Under the pieces are notes generated by a model. That model saw only the letters and a program-made list of their open reading frames with translations, ran no database searches and was not told where the DNA came from. Source: Micromussa lordhowensis (Eukaryota; Cnidaria; Anthozoa; Scleractinia; Lobophylliidae). From it: a DNA stretch of 64,000 nt. Shown here piece by piece: positions 37,901 through 50,305 of this stretch (its first letter is position 1; each line of letters begins with the position of its first letter). The stretch spans positions 6,870,046 to 6,934,045 of the forward strand of contig OZ026603.1 of the NCBI GenBank assembly GCA_964020085.1. Direction: 5' to 3'. The position numbers and the translations under genes are program-made.

Positions 37901-38296
37901 ATGATGGCATTGGCGCCAGGGTGTTTTTTTTGGCCTTCTTACTGCAGTAGTTTCCCCTGGTCCCAACTTTGCAGAATTTCAGAAAACGCGCACTGGGGGT
38001 CCCCTTGGAAAATTTGACATAGCTCGGCTTCACGGGCACTTTAAGAGGCGCGGTTTGCAGCAAAATGTTCTGCTAGGTTGGCACTTGAAGGAAATCCTAG
38101 TTAGAACATGATGGCATTGGCGCCAGGGTGTTTTTTCTGGCCTTCTTTTTGCAGTAGTTTCCCCTGGTCCCAACTTTGCAGAATTTCAGAAAACGCGCGC
38201 TGGGGGTCCCCTTGGCAAATTTGACATAGCTCGGCTTCACGGGCACTTTAAGAGGCGCGGTTTGCAGCAAAATGTTCTGCTAGGTTGGCACTTCAA
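34985..38296. repeat. Block X (variant set with gcgggttg, gaagatg, tttctgcag, cgtgcgc)
   Basis: Sixteen monomers. The run at 34985-37260 reappears at 42645-44920, offset about 7660 (37 monomers plus 1), with substitutions. Markers are gtagttttccctgg (35467 against 43126), cttgttag with gcgggttgc (36030 and 36188 against 43687 and 43848), gaagatgatgg plus cgtgcgc (36241 against 43902), tttctgcag with ttggaaaa and aagaagcgc (36490-36600 against 44150-44260), and gaatatgatggcaatgg with cataactcgg (36862 against 44523). A second gcgggttgc/gaagatg pair follows at about 37638-37692, 7 monomers after the first. Confidence 0.85.
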
Positions 38297-41200
38297 GAAA
38301 ATTGTAGTTAGAACATGATGGCATTGGCGCCAGGGTGTTTTTTCTGGCCTTCTTTTTGCAGTAGTTTCGCCTGGTCCCAACTTTGCAGAATTTCAGAAAA
38401 CGCGCGCTGGGGGTCCCCTTGGCAAATTTGACATAGCTCGGCTTCACGGGCACTTTAAGAGGCGCGGTTTGCAGCAAAAATGTTCTGCTAGGTTGGCACT
38501 TCAAGGAAATCCTAGTTAGAACATGATGGCATTAGCGCCAGAGTGTTTTTTCTGGCCTTCTTTTTGCAGTAGTTTCCCCTGGTCCCAACTTTGCAGAATT
38601 TCAGAAAACGCGCGCTGGGGGTCCCCTTGGCAAATTTGACATAGCTCGGGTTCACGGGCACTTTAAGAGGCGCGGTTTGCAGCAAAATGTTCTGCTAGGT
38701 TGGCACTTCAAGGAAGTTCTAGTTAAAACATGATGGCATTGGCGCCAGGGTGTTTTTTCTTGCCTCCTTTTTGCAGTAGTTTCCCCTGGTCCCAACTTTG
38801 CAGAATTTCAGAAAACGCGCGCTGGGGGTCCCCTTGGCAAATTTGACATAGCTCGGCTTCACGGGCACTTTAAGAGACGCAGTTTGCAGCAAAATGTTCT
38901 GCTTGGTTGGCACTTTAAGGAAATCCTAGTTAAAACATGATGGCATTGGCGCCAGGGTGTTTTTTCTGGCCTTCTTTTTGCAGTAGTTTCCCCTGGTCCC
39001 AACTTTGCAGAATTTCAGAAAACGCGCGCTGGGGGTCCCCTTGGCAAATTTGACATAGCTGGGCTTCACGGGCACTTTAAGAGACGCGGTTTGCAGCAAA
39101 ATGTTCTGCTTGGTTGGCACTTTAAGGAAATCCTAGTTAGAACATGATGGCATTGGCGCCAGGGTGTTTTTTCTGGCCTTCTTTTTGCAGTAGTTTCCCC
39201 TGGTCCCAACTTTGCAGAATTTCAGAAAACGCGCGCTGGGGGTTCCCTTGGCAAATTTGCCATAGCTCGGCTTCACGGGCACTTTAAGAGGCGCAGTTTG
39301 CAGCAAAATGTTCTGCTAGGTTGGCACTTGAAGGAAATCCTAGTTAGAACATAATGGCATTGGCGCCAGAGTGTTTTTTCTGGCCTTCTTTTTGCAGTAG
39401 TTTCCCCTGGTCCCAACTTTGCAGAATTTCAGAAAACGCGCGTTGGGGGTCCCCTTGGCAAATTTGCCATAGCTCGGCTTCACGGGCACTTTAAGAGGCG
39501 CGGTTTGCAGCAAAATTTTTTGCTGGGTTGGCACTTTAAGGAAATCTTAGTTAAAACATGATGGCATTGGCGCCAGGGTGTTTGTTTTGGCCTTCTTTTT
39601 GCAGTAGTTTCCCCTGGTCCCAACTTTGCAGAATTTCAGAAAACGCGCGCTGGGGGTCCCCTTGGCAAATTTGACATAGCTCGGCTTCACGGGCACTTTA
39701 AGAGGCGCGGTTTGCAGCAAAATGTTCTGCTACGTTGGCACTTCAAGGAAATCCTAGTTAAAACATGATGGCATTGGCGCCAGGGTGTTTTTTCTGGCCT
39801 TCTTTTTGCAGTAGTTTCCCCTGGTCATAACTTTGCAGAATTTCAGAAAACGCGCGCTGGGGGTCCCCTTGGCAAATTTGCCATAGCTCGGCTTCACGGG
39901 CACTTTAAGAAGCGCGGTTTGCAGCAAAATGTTCTGCTAGGTTGGCACTTCAAGGAAATTCTAGTTACAACATGATGGCATTGGCGCCAGGGTGTTTTTT
40001 CTGGCCTTCTTTTCGCAGTAGTTTCCCCTGGTCCTAACTTTGCAGAATTTCAGAAAACGCGCGCTGGGGGTCCCCTTGGCAAATTTGCCATAGCTCGGCT
40101 TCACGGGCACTTTAAGAGGCGCGGTTTGCAGCAAAATGTTTTGCTAGGTTGGCACTTTAAGGAAATCCTAGTTACAACATGATGGCATTGGCGCCAGGGT
40201 GTTTTTTCTGGCCTTCTTTTTGCAGTAGTTTCCCCTGGTCCCAACTTTGCAGAATTTCAGAAAACGCGCGCTGGGGGTTCCCTTGGCAAATTTGCCATAG
40301 CTCGGCTTCACGGGCACTTTAAGAGGCGCGGTTTGCAGCAAAATGTTTTGCTAGGTTGGCACTTTAAGGAAATCCTAGTTAGAACATGATGGCATTGGCG
40401 CCAGGGTGTTTTTTCTGGCCTTCTTTTTGCAGTAGTTTCCCCTGGTCCCAACTTTGCAGAATTTCAGAAAACGCGCGCTGGGGGTCCCCTTGGAAAATTT
40501 GCCATAGCTCGGCTTCACGGGCACTTTAAGAGGCGCGGTTTGCAGCGAAATTTTCTGCTAGGTTGGCACTTCAAGGAAATGCTAGTTAGAACATGATGGC
40601 ATTGGCGCCAGGGTGTTTTTTCTGGCCTTCTTTTTGCAGTAGTTTCCCCTGGTCCCAACTTTGCAGAATTTCAGAAAACGCGCGCTGGGGGTCCCCTTGG
40701 CAAATTTGACATAGCTCGGCTTCACGGGCACTTTAAGAGGCGCAGTTTGCAGCAAAATGTTCTGCTAGGTTGGCACTTCAAGGAAATTTTAGTTAGAACA
40801 TGATGGCATTGGCGCCAGGGTGTTTTTTCTGGCCTTCTTTTTGCAGTAGTTTCCCCTGGTCCCAACTTTGCAGAATTTCAGAAAACGCGCGCTGGGGGTC
40901 CCCTTGGCAAATTTGACATAGCTCGGCTTCACGGGCACTTTAAGAGGCGCGGTTTGCAGCAAAATGTTCTGCTAGGTTGGCACTTTAAGGAAATCTTACT
41001 TAGAACATGATGGCGTTGGCGCCAGGGTGTTTTTTCTGGCCTTCTTTTTGCAGTAGTTTCCCCTGGTCCCAACTTTGCAGAATTTCAGAAAACGCGCGCT
41101 GGGGGTCCCCTTGGCAAATTTGACATAGCTCGGCTTCACGGGCACTTTAAGAGGCGCGGTTTGCAGCAAAATGTTCTGCTAGGTTGGCACTTCAAGGAAA

Positions 41201-42437
41201 TTTTAGTTAGAACATGATGGCATTGGCGCCAGGGTGTTTTTTCTGGCCTTCTTTTTGCAGTAGTTTCCCCTGGTCCCAACTTTGCAGAATTTCATAAAAC
41301 GCGCGCTGGGGGTCCCCTTGGCAAATTTGACATAGCTCGGCTTCACGGGCATTTTAAGAGGCGCGGTTTGCAGCAAAATGTTTTGCTAGATTGGCACTTT
41401 AAGGAAATTTTAGTTAGAACATGATGGCATTGGCGCCAGGGTGTTTTTTCTGGCCTTCTTTTTGCAGTAGTTTCCCCTGGTCCCAACTTTGCAGAATTTC
41501 AGAAAACGCGCGCTGGGGGTCCCCTTGGCAAATTTGACATAGCTCGGCTTCACGGGCACTTTAAGAGGCGCGGTTTGCAGCAAAATGTTTTGCTAGGTTG
41601 GCACTTGAAGGAAATCTTAGTTAGAACATGATGGCATTGGCGCCAGGGTGTTTTTTCTGGCCTTCTTTTTGCAGTAGTTTCCCCTGGTCCCAACTTTGCA
41701 GAATTTCAGAAAACGCTTGCTGGGGGTCCCCTCTGCAAATTTGACATAGCTCGGCTTCACGGGCACTTTAAGAGGCGCGGTTTGCAGCAAAATGTTCTGC
41801 TAGGTTGGCACTTTAAGGAAATTCTAGTTAGAACATGATGGCATTGGCGCCAGGGTGTTTTTTCTGGCCTTCTTTTTGCAGTAGTTTCCGCTGGTCCCAA
41901 CTTTGCAGAATTTCAGAAAACGCGCGCTGGGGGTCCCCTTGGCAAATTTGACATAGCTCGGCTTCACGGGCACTTTAAGAGGCGCGGTTTGCAGCAAAAT
42001 GTTCTGCTAGGTTGGCACTTCAAGGAAATTCTAGTTAGAACATGATGGCATTGGCGCCAGGGTGTTTTTTCTGGCCTTCTTTTTGCAGTAGTTTCCCCTG
42101 GTCCCAACTTTGCAGAATTTCAGAAAACGCGCGCTGGGGGTCCCCTTGGCAAATTTGACATAGCTCGGCTTCACGGGCATTTTAAGAGGCGCGGTTTGCA
42201 GCAAAATGTTCTGCTAGGTTGGCACTTCAAGGAAATCTTAAATAGAACATGATGGCATTGGCGCCAGGGTGTTTTTTCTGGCCTTCTTTTTGCAGTAGTT
42301 TCCCCTGGTCCCAACTTTGCAGAATTTCAGAAAACGCGCGCTGGGGGTCCCCTTGGCAAATTTGACATAGCTCGGCTTCACGGGCACTTTAAGAGGCGCG
42401 GTTTGCAGCAAAATGTTTTGCTAGGTTGGCACTTGAA
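38297..42437. repeat. Block F, relative of blocks A, B and D
   Basis: Repeats the D/A series at offset about 10558 from D: gtttcgcctgg (38366), gcaaaaatg (38475), attagcgccagag (38530), ggaagttctag (38712) and ctgggcttc/gagacgcgg (39059). The ctggg monomer is present here but missing from D, E1 and E2, so F keeps an older arrangement. Later parts carry ttacaac, gccat and ctacttag/ggcgttgg (40988) monomers and two cgcttgct monomers at 41610 and 42438, 828 bases (4 monomers) apart. Private changes include gtttgttttgg near 39583, ggtcataac near 39824 and cagcgaaattttc near 40546. Confidence 0.82.
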
Positions 42438-45000
42438 GGAAATCCTAGTTAGAACATGATGGCATTGGCGCCAGGGTGTTTTTTCTGGCCTTCTTTTTGC
42501 AGTAGTTTCCCCTGGTCCCAACTTTGCAGAATTTCAGAAAACGCTTGCTGGGGGTCCCCTCTGCAAATTTGACATAGCTCGGCTTCACGGGCACTTTAAG
42601 AGGCGCGGTTTGCAGCAAAATGTTCTGCTAGGTTGGCACTTTAAGGAAATTCTAGTTAGAACATGATGGCATTGGCGCCAGGGTGTTTTTTCTGGCCTTC
42701 TTTTTGCAGTAGTTTCCCCTGGTCCCAACTTTGCAGAATTTCAGAAAACGCGCGCTGGGGGTCCCCTTGGCAAATTTGACATAGCTCGGCTTCACGGGCA
42801 CTTTAAGAGGCGCGGTTTGCAGCAAAATGTTCTGCTAGGTTGGCACTTGAAGGAAATCTTAGTTAGAACATGATGGCATTGGCGCCAGGGTGTTTTTTCT
42901 GGCCTTCTTTTTGCAGTAGTTTCCCCTGGTCCCAACTTTGCAGAATTTCAGAAAACGCGCGCTGGGGGTCCCCTTGGAAAATTTGACATAGCTCGGCTTC
43001 ACGGGCACTTTAAGAGGCGCGGTTTGCAGCAAAATGTTCTGCTAGGTTGGCACTTTAAGGAAATCCTAGTTAGAACATGATGGCATTGGCGCCAGGGTGT
43101 TTTTTCTGGCCTTCTTTTTGCAGTAGTTTTCCCTGGTCCCAACTTTGCAGAATTTCAGAAAACGCGCGCTGGGGGTCCCCTTGGCAAATTTGACATAGCT
43201 CGGCTTCACGGGCACTTTAAGAGGCGCGGTTTGCAGCAAAATGTTCTGCTAGGTTGGCACTTTAAGGAAATTTTAGTTAGAACATGATGGCATTGGCGCC
43301 AGGGTGTTTTTTCTGGCCTTCTTTTTGCAGTAGTTTCCCCTGGTCCCAACTTTGCAGAATTTCAGAAAACGCGCGCTGGGGGTCCCCTTGGCAAATTTGA
43401 CATAGCTCGGCTTCACGGGCACTTTAAGAGGCGCGGTTTGCAGCAAAATGTTTTGCTAGGTTGGCACTTGAAGGAAATCTTAGTTAGAACATGATGGCAT
43501 TGGCGCCAGGGTGTTTTTTCTGGCCTTCTTTTTGCAGTAGTTTCCCCTGGTCCCAACTTTGCAGAATTTCAGAAAACGCGCGCTGGGGGTCCCCTTGGCA
43601 AATTTGACATAGCTCGGCTTCACGGGCACTTTAAGAGGCGCGGTTTGCAGCAAAATGTTCTGCTAGGTTGGCACTTCAAGGAAATCCTTGTTAGAACATG
43701 ATGGCATTGGCGCCAGGGTGTTTTTTCTGGCCTTCTTTTTGCAGTAGTTTCCCCTGGTCCCAACTTTGCAGAATTTCAGAAAACGCGCGCTGGGGGTCCC
43801 CTTGGTAAATTTGACATAGCTCGGCTTCACGGGCACTTTAAGAGGCGCGGGTTGCAGCAAAATGTTCTGCTAGGTTGGCACTTTAAGGAAATCCTAGTTA
43901 GAAGATGATGGCATTGGCGCCAGGGTGTTTTTTCTGGCCTTCTTTCTGCAGTAGTTTCCCCTGGTCCCAACTTTGCAGAATTTCAGAAAACGTGCGCTGG
44001 GGGTCCCCTTGGCAAATTTGACATAGCTCGGCTTCACGGGCACTTTAAGAGGCGCGGTTTGCAGCAAAATGTTCTGCTAGGTTGGCACTTCAAGGAAATC
44101 CTAGTTAGAACATGATGGCATTGGCGCCAGGGTGTTTTTTCTGGCCTTCTTTCTGCAGTAGTTTCCCCTGGTCCCAACTTTGCAGAATTTCAGAAAACGC
44201 GCGCTGGGGGTCCCCTTGGAAAATTTGACATAGCTCGGCTTCACGGGCACTTTAAGAAGCGCGGTTTGCAGCAAAATGTTCTGCTAGGTTGGCACTTTAA
44301 GGAAATCCTAGTTAAAACATGATGGCATTGGCGCCAGGGTGTTTTTTCTGGCCTTCCTTTTTGCAGTAGTTTCCCCTGGTCCCAACTTTGCAGAATTTCA
44401 GAAAACGCGCGCTGGGGGTCCCCTTGGCAAATTTGACATAGCTCGGCTTCACGGGCACTTTAAGAGGCGCGGTTTGCAGCAAAATGTTTTGCTAGGTTGG
44501 CACTTTAAGGAAATTTTAGTTAGAATATGATGGCAATGGCGCCAGGGTGTTTTTTCTGGCCTTCTTTCTGCAGTAGTTTCCCCTGGTCCCAACTTTGCAG
44601 AATTTCAGAAAACGCGCGCTGGGGGTCCCCTTGGCAAATTTGACATAACTCGGCTTCACGGGCACTTTAAGAGGCGCGGTTTGCAGCAAAATGTTCTGCT
44701 AGGTTGGCACTTCAAGGAAATCTTAGTTAGAATATGATGGCATTGGCGCCAGGGTGTTTTTTCTGGCCTTCTTTTTGCAGTAGTTTCCCCTGGTCCCAAC
44801 TTTGCAGAATTTCAGAAAACGCGCGCTGGGGGTCCCCTTGGCAAATTTGACATAGCTCGGCTTCACGGGCACTTTAAGAGGCGCGGTTTGCAGCAAAATG
44901 TTCTGCTAGGTTGGCACTTCAAGGAAATCCTAGTTAGAACATGATGGCATTGGCGCCAGGGTGTTTTTTCTGGCCTTATTTTTGCAGTAGTTTCCCCTGG
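42438..45000. repeat. Block X', diverged copy of X
   Basis: Follows the monomer order of 34778-37260. Differences include ttggtaaattt (43804) where X has ttggcaaattt, gttctag against gttcaag spellings at the monomer start, and ccttccttttt (44354, one extra base). The order cgcttgct, plain, ttttccctgg, cttgttag/gcgggttg, gaagatg, tttctgcag/ttggaaaa, ttaaaac, gaatatgatggcaatgg is preserved. The divergence suggests an older event than those behind E or H. Confidence 0.85.
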
Positions 45001-46785
45001 TCCCAACTTTGCAGAATTTCAGAAAACGCGCGCTGGGGGTCCCCTTGGCAAATTTGACATAGCTCGGCTTCACGGGCACTTTAAGAGGCGCGGGTTGCAG
45101 CAAAATGTTCTGCTAGGTTGGCACTTTAAGGAAATATTAGTTAGAAGCTGATGGCATTGGCGCCAGGGTGTTTTTTCTGGCCTTCTTTCTGCAGTAGTTT
45201 CCCCTGGTCCCAACTTTGCAGAATTTCAGAAAACGTGCGCTGGGGGTCCCCTTGGCAAATTTGACATAGCTCGGCTTCACGGGCACTTTAAGAGGCGCGA
45301 TTTGCAGCAAAATGTTCTGCTAGGTTGGCACTTCAAGGAAATCCTAGTTAGAACATGATGGCATTGGCGCCAGGGTGTTTTTTCTGGCCTTCTTACTGCA
45401 GTAGTTTCCCCTGGTCCCAACTTTGCAGAATTTCAGAAAACGCGCACTGGGGGTCCCCTTGGAAAATTTGACTTAGGTCGGCTTCACGGGCACTTTAAGA
45501 GGCGCGGTTTGCAGCAAAATGTTCTGCTAGGTTGGCACTTTAAGGAAATCCTAGTTAGAACATGATGGCATTGGCGCCAGGGTGTTTTTTCTGGCCTTCT
45601 TTTTGCAGTAGTTTCCCCTGGTCCCAACTTTGCAGAATTTCAGAAAACGCGCGCTGGGGGTCCCCTTGGCAAATTTGACATAGCTCGGCTTCACGGGCAC
45701 TTTAAGAGGCGCGGTTTGCAGCAAAATGTTTTGCTAGGTTGGCACTTTAAGGAAATTTTAGTTAGAATATGATGGCAATGGCGCCAGGGTGTTTTTTCTG
45801 GCCTTCTTTCTGCAGTAGTTTCCCCTGGTCCCAACTTTGCAGAATTTCAGAAAACGCGCGCTGGGGGTCCCCTTGGCAAATTTGACATAACTCGGCTTCA
45901 CGGGCACTTTAAGAGGCGCGGTTTGCAGCAAAATGTTCTGCTGGGTTGGCACTTTAAGGAAATCGTAGTTAAAACATGATGGCATTGGCGCCAGGGTGTT
46001 TTTTCTGGCCTTCTTTTTGCAGTAGTTTCCACTGGTCCCAACTTTGCAGAATTTCAGAAAACGCGCGCTGGGGGTCCCCTTGGCAAATTTGACATAGCTC
46101 GGCTTCACGGGCACTTTAAGAGGCGCGGTTTGCAGCAAAATGTTCTGCTAGGCTGGCACTTTAAGGAAATCCTAGTTAGAACATGATGGCATTGGCGCCA
46201 GGGTGTTTTTTGTGGCCTTCTTTTTGCAGTAGTTTCCCCTGGTCCCAACTTTGCAGAATTTCAGAAAACGCGCGCTGGGGGTCCCCTTGGCAAATTTGAC
46301 ATAGCTCGGCTTCACGGGCACTTTAAGAGGCGCGGTTTGCAGCAAAATGTTCTGCTAGGTTGGCACTTCAAGGAAATGCTAGTTAGAACATGATGGCATT
46401 GGCGCCAGGGTGTTTTTTCTGGCCTTCTTTTTGCAGTAGTTTCCCCTGGTCCCAACTTTGCAGAATTTCAGAAAACGCGCGCTGGGGGTCCCCTTGGCAA
46501 ATTTGACATAGCTCGGCTTCACGGGCACTTTAAGAGGCGCGGTTTGCAGCAAAATGTTCTGCTAGGTTGGCACTTGAAGGAAATTTTAGTTATAACATGA
46601 TGGCATTGGCGCCAGGGTGTTTTTTCTGGCCTTCTTTTTGCAGTAGTTTCCCCTGGTCCCAACTTTGCAGAATTTCAGAAAACGCGCGCTGGGGGTCCCC
46701 TTGGCAAATTTGACATAGCTCGGCTTCACGGGCACTTTAAGAGGCGCGGTTTGCAGCAAAATGTTTTGCTAGGTTGGCACTTTAA
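45001..46785. repeat. Mosaic of X-type and plain monomers
   Basis: Contains a third gcgggttg/gaagctg/cgtgcgc set near 45092-45236 (gaagctg in place of gaagatg), tcttactgcag with gcgcactgg near 45393-45446 (also near 37938-37990), and another gaatatgatggcaatgg/cataactcgg monomer near 45766-45890. At 45758-46138 the minus-strand frame stays open across nearly two monomers (126 codons) because three variants coincide. I read this as chance, not a gene. After about 46150 the monomers are plain. Confidence 0.8.
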
Positions 46786-49700
46786 GGAAATTTTAGTTAG
46801 AACATGATGGCATTGGCGCCAGGGTGTTTTTTCTGGCCTTCTTTTTGCAGTAGTTTCCCCTGGTCCCAACTTTGCAGAATTTCAGAAAACGTGCGCTGGG
46901 GGTCCCCTTGGCAAATTTGACATAGCTCGGCTTCACGGGCACTTTAAAAGGCGCGGTTTGCAGCAAAATGTTTTGCTAGGTTGCAACTTGAAGGAAATCT
47001 TAGTTAGAACATGATGGCATTGGCGCCAGGGTGTTTTTTCTGGCCTTCTTTTTGCAGTAGTTTCCCCTGGTCCCAACTTTGCAGAATTTCAGAAAACGCG
47101 CGCTGGGGGTCCCCTTGGCAAATTTGACATAGCTCGGCTTCACGGGCACTTTAAGAGGCGCGGGTTGCAGCAAAATGTTCTGCTAGGTTGGCACTTTAAG
47201 GAAATCTTAGTTAGAAGATGATGGCATTGGCGCCAGGGTGTTTTTTCTGGCCTTCTTTCTGCAGTAGTTTCCCCTGGTCCCAACTTTGCAGAATTTTAGA
47301 AAACGTGCGCTGGGGGTCCCCTTGGCAAATTTGACATAGCTCGGCTTCACGGGCACTTTAAGAGGCGCGGTTTGCAGCAAAATGTTCTGCTAGGTTGGCA
47401 CTTGAAGGAAATCCTAGTTAGAACATGATGGCATTGGCGCCAGGGTGTTTTTTCTGGCCTTCTTTCTGCAGTAGTTTCCCCTGGTCCCAACTTTGCAGAA
47501 TTTCAGAAAACGCGCGCTGGGGGTCCCCTTGGAAAATTTGACATAGCTCGGCTTCACGGGCACTTTAAGAAGCGCGGTTTGCAGCAAAATGTTCTGCTAG
47601 GTTGGCACTTTAAGGAAATTTTAGTAAGAACATGATGGCATTGGCGCCAGGGTGTTTTTTCTGGCCTTCTTTTTGCAGTAGTTTCCCCTGGTCCCAACTT
47701 TGCAGAATTTCAGAAAACGCGCGCTGGGGGTCCCCTTGGCAAATTTGACATAGCTCGGCTTCACGGGCACTTTAAGAGGCGCGGTTTGCAGCAAAATGTT
47801 TTGCTAGGTTGGCACTTGAAGGAAATCCTAGTTAGAACATGATGGCATTGGCGCCAGGGTGTTTTTTCTGGCCTTCTTTTTGCAGTAGTTTCCCCTGGTC
47901 CCAACTTTGCAGAATTTCAGAAAACGCGCGCTGGGGGTCCCCTTGGCAAATTTGACATAGCTCGGCTTCACGGGCACTTTAAGAGGCGCGGTTTGCAGCA
48001 AAATGTTCTGCTAGGTTCGCACTTCAAGGAAATTCTAGTTAGAACATGATGGCATTGGCGCCAGGGTGTTTTTTCTGGCCTTCTTTTTGCAGTAGTTTCC
48101 CCTGGTCCCAACTTTGCAGAATTTCAGAAAACGCGCGCTGGGGGTCCCCTTGGCAAATTTGACATAGCTCGGCTTCACGGGCACTTTAAGAGGCGCGGGT
48201 TGCAGCAAAATGTTTTGCTAGGTTGGCACTTTAAGGAAATCCTAGTTAGAAGATGATGGCATTGGCGCCAGGGTGTTTTTTCTGGCCTTCTTTCTGCAGT
48301 AGTTTCCCCTGGTCCCAACTTTGCAGAATTTCAGAAAACGTGCGCTGGGGGTCCCCTTGGCAAATTTGCCATACCTCGGCTTCACGGGCACTTTAAGAGG
48401 CGCGGTTTGCAGCAAAATGTTCTGCTAGGTTGGCACTTCAAGGAAATTCTAGTTAAAACATGATGGCATTGGCGCCAGGGTAATTTTTCTGGCCTTCTTT
48501 CTGCAGTAGTTTCCCCTGGTCCCAACTTTGCAGAATTTCAGAAAACGCGCGCTGGGGGTCCCCTTGGCAAATTTGACATAGCTCGGCTTCACGGGCACTT
48601 TAAGAGGCGCGGTTTGCAGCAAAATGTTCTGCTAGGCTGGCACTTTAAGGAAATCCTAGTTAGAACATGATGGCATTGGCGCCAGGGTGTTTTTTCTGGC
48701 CTTCTTTTTGCAGTAGTTTCCCCTGGTCCCAACTTTGCAGAATTTCAGAAAACGCGCGCTGGGGGTCCCCTTGGCAAATTTGACATAGCTCGGCTTCACG
48801 GGCACTTTAAGAGGCGCGGTTTGCAGCAAAATGTTTTGCTAGGTTAGCACTTTAAGGAAATTCTAGTTACAACATCATGACATTGGCGCCAGGGTGTTGT
48901 TTTCTGGCCTTCTTTTTGCAGTAGTTTCCCCTGGTCCCAACTTTGCAGAATTTCAGAAAACGCGCGCTGGGGGTCCCCTTGGCAAATTTGACATAGCTCG
49001 GCTTCACGGGCACTTTAAGAGGCGCGGTTTGCAGCAAAATGTTCTGATAGGTTGGCACTTTAAGGAAATCCTAGTTAGAACATGATGGCATTGGCGCCAG
49101 GGTGTTTTTTCTGGCCTTCTTTTTGCAGTAGTTTCCCCTGGTCCCAACTTTGCAGAATTTCAGAAAACGCGCGCTGGGGGTCCCCTTGGCAAATTTGACA
49201 TAGCTCGGCTTCACGGGCACTTTAAGAGGCGCGGTTTGCAGCAAAATGTTTTGCTAGGTTGGCACTTCAAGGAAATCCTAGTTAGAACATGATGGCATTG
49301 GCGCCAGGGTGTTTTTTCTGGCCTTCTTTTTGCAGTAGTTTCCCCTGGTCCCAACTTTGCAGAATTTCAGAAAACGCGCGCTGGGGGTCCCCTTGGCAAA
49401 TTTGACATAGCTCGGCTTCACGGGCACTTTAAGAGGCGCGGTTTGCAGCAAAATGTTTTGATAGGTTGGCACTTCAAGGAAATCCTAGTTAGAACATGAT
49501 GGCATTGGCGCCAGGGTGTTTTTTCTGGCCTTCTTTTTGCAGTAGTTTCCCCTGGTCCCAACTTTGCAGAATTTCAGAAAACGCGCGCTGGGGGTCCCCT
49601 TGGCAAATTTGACATAGCTCGGCTTCACGGGCACTTTAAGAGGCGCGGTTTGTAGCAAAATGTTCTGCTAGGTTGGCACTTCAAGGAAATTTTAGTTAGA

Positions 49701-50305
49701 ACATGATGGCATTGGCGCCAGGGTGTTTTTTCTGGCCTTCTTTTTGCAGTAGTTTCCCCTTGTCTCAACTTTGCAGAATTTCAGAAAACGCGCGCTGGGG
49801 GTCCCCTTGGCAAATTTGACATAGCTCGGCTTCACGGGCACTTTAAGAGGCGCGGTTTGCAGCAAAATGTTCTGCTAGGTTGGCACTTCAAGGAAATCCT
49901 AGTTAGAACATGATGGCATTGGCGCCAGGGTGTTTTTTCTGGCCTTCTTTTTGCAGTAGTTTCCCCTGGTCCCAACTTTGCAGAATTTCAGAAAACGCGC
50001 GCTGGGGGTCCCCTTGGCAAATTTGACATAGCTCGGCTTCACGGGCACTTTAAGAGGCGCGGTTTGCAGCAAAATGTTCTGCTAGGTTGGCACTTTAAGG
50101 AAATCTTAGTTAGAACATGATGGCATTGGCGCCAGGGTGTTTTTTCTGGCCTTCTTTTTGCAGTAGTTTCCCCTGGTCCCAACTTTGCAGAATTTCAGAA
50201 AACGCGCGCTGGGGGTCCCCTTGGCAAATTTGACATAGCTCGGCTTCACGGGCACTTTAAGAGGCGCGGTTTGCAGCAAAATGTTCTGCTAGGTTGGCAC
50301 TTTAA
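46786..50305. repeat. Y1, first copy of a diverged 17-monomer pair
   Basis: The monomer at 46786 (cgtgcgc at 46889, then a low-copy ggttgcaac) and its successors match a series beginning at 50306, offset 3520 (17 monomers plus 1). Order: cgtgcgc monomer; gcgggttg (47160); gaagatg with gaattttag and cgtgcgc (47214-47308); tttctgcag/ttggaaaa/aagaagcgc (47407-47613); plain; gcgggttg/ttttgct (48196); gaagatg (48250); tttctgcag; plain; and catcatgacattgg (48873). Y1-specific changes include actttaaaagg, gtaagaac (47626), gttcgcac (48016) and ggtaattttt (48479). Confidence 0.82.

Noticed and set aside
45758..46138. Longest open frame, 126 codons on the minus strand, and dozens of 63-87-codon frames on both strands
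   Set aside because: All are the same monomer translated. The frames open or close with single variants at two stop codons or at the T run. There is no start context, no domain, and no conservation beyond that of the DNA itself. No CDS reported.
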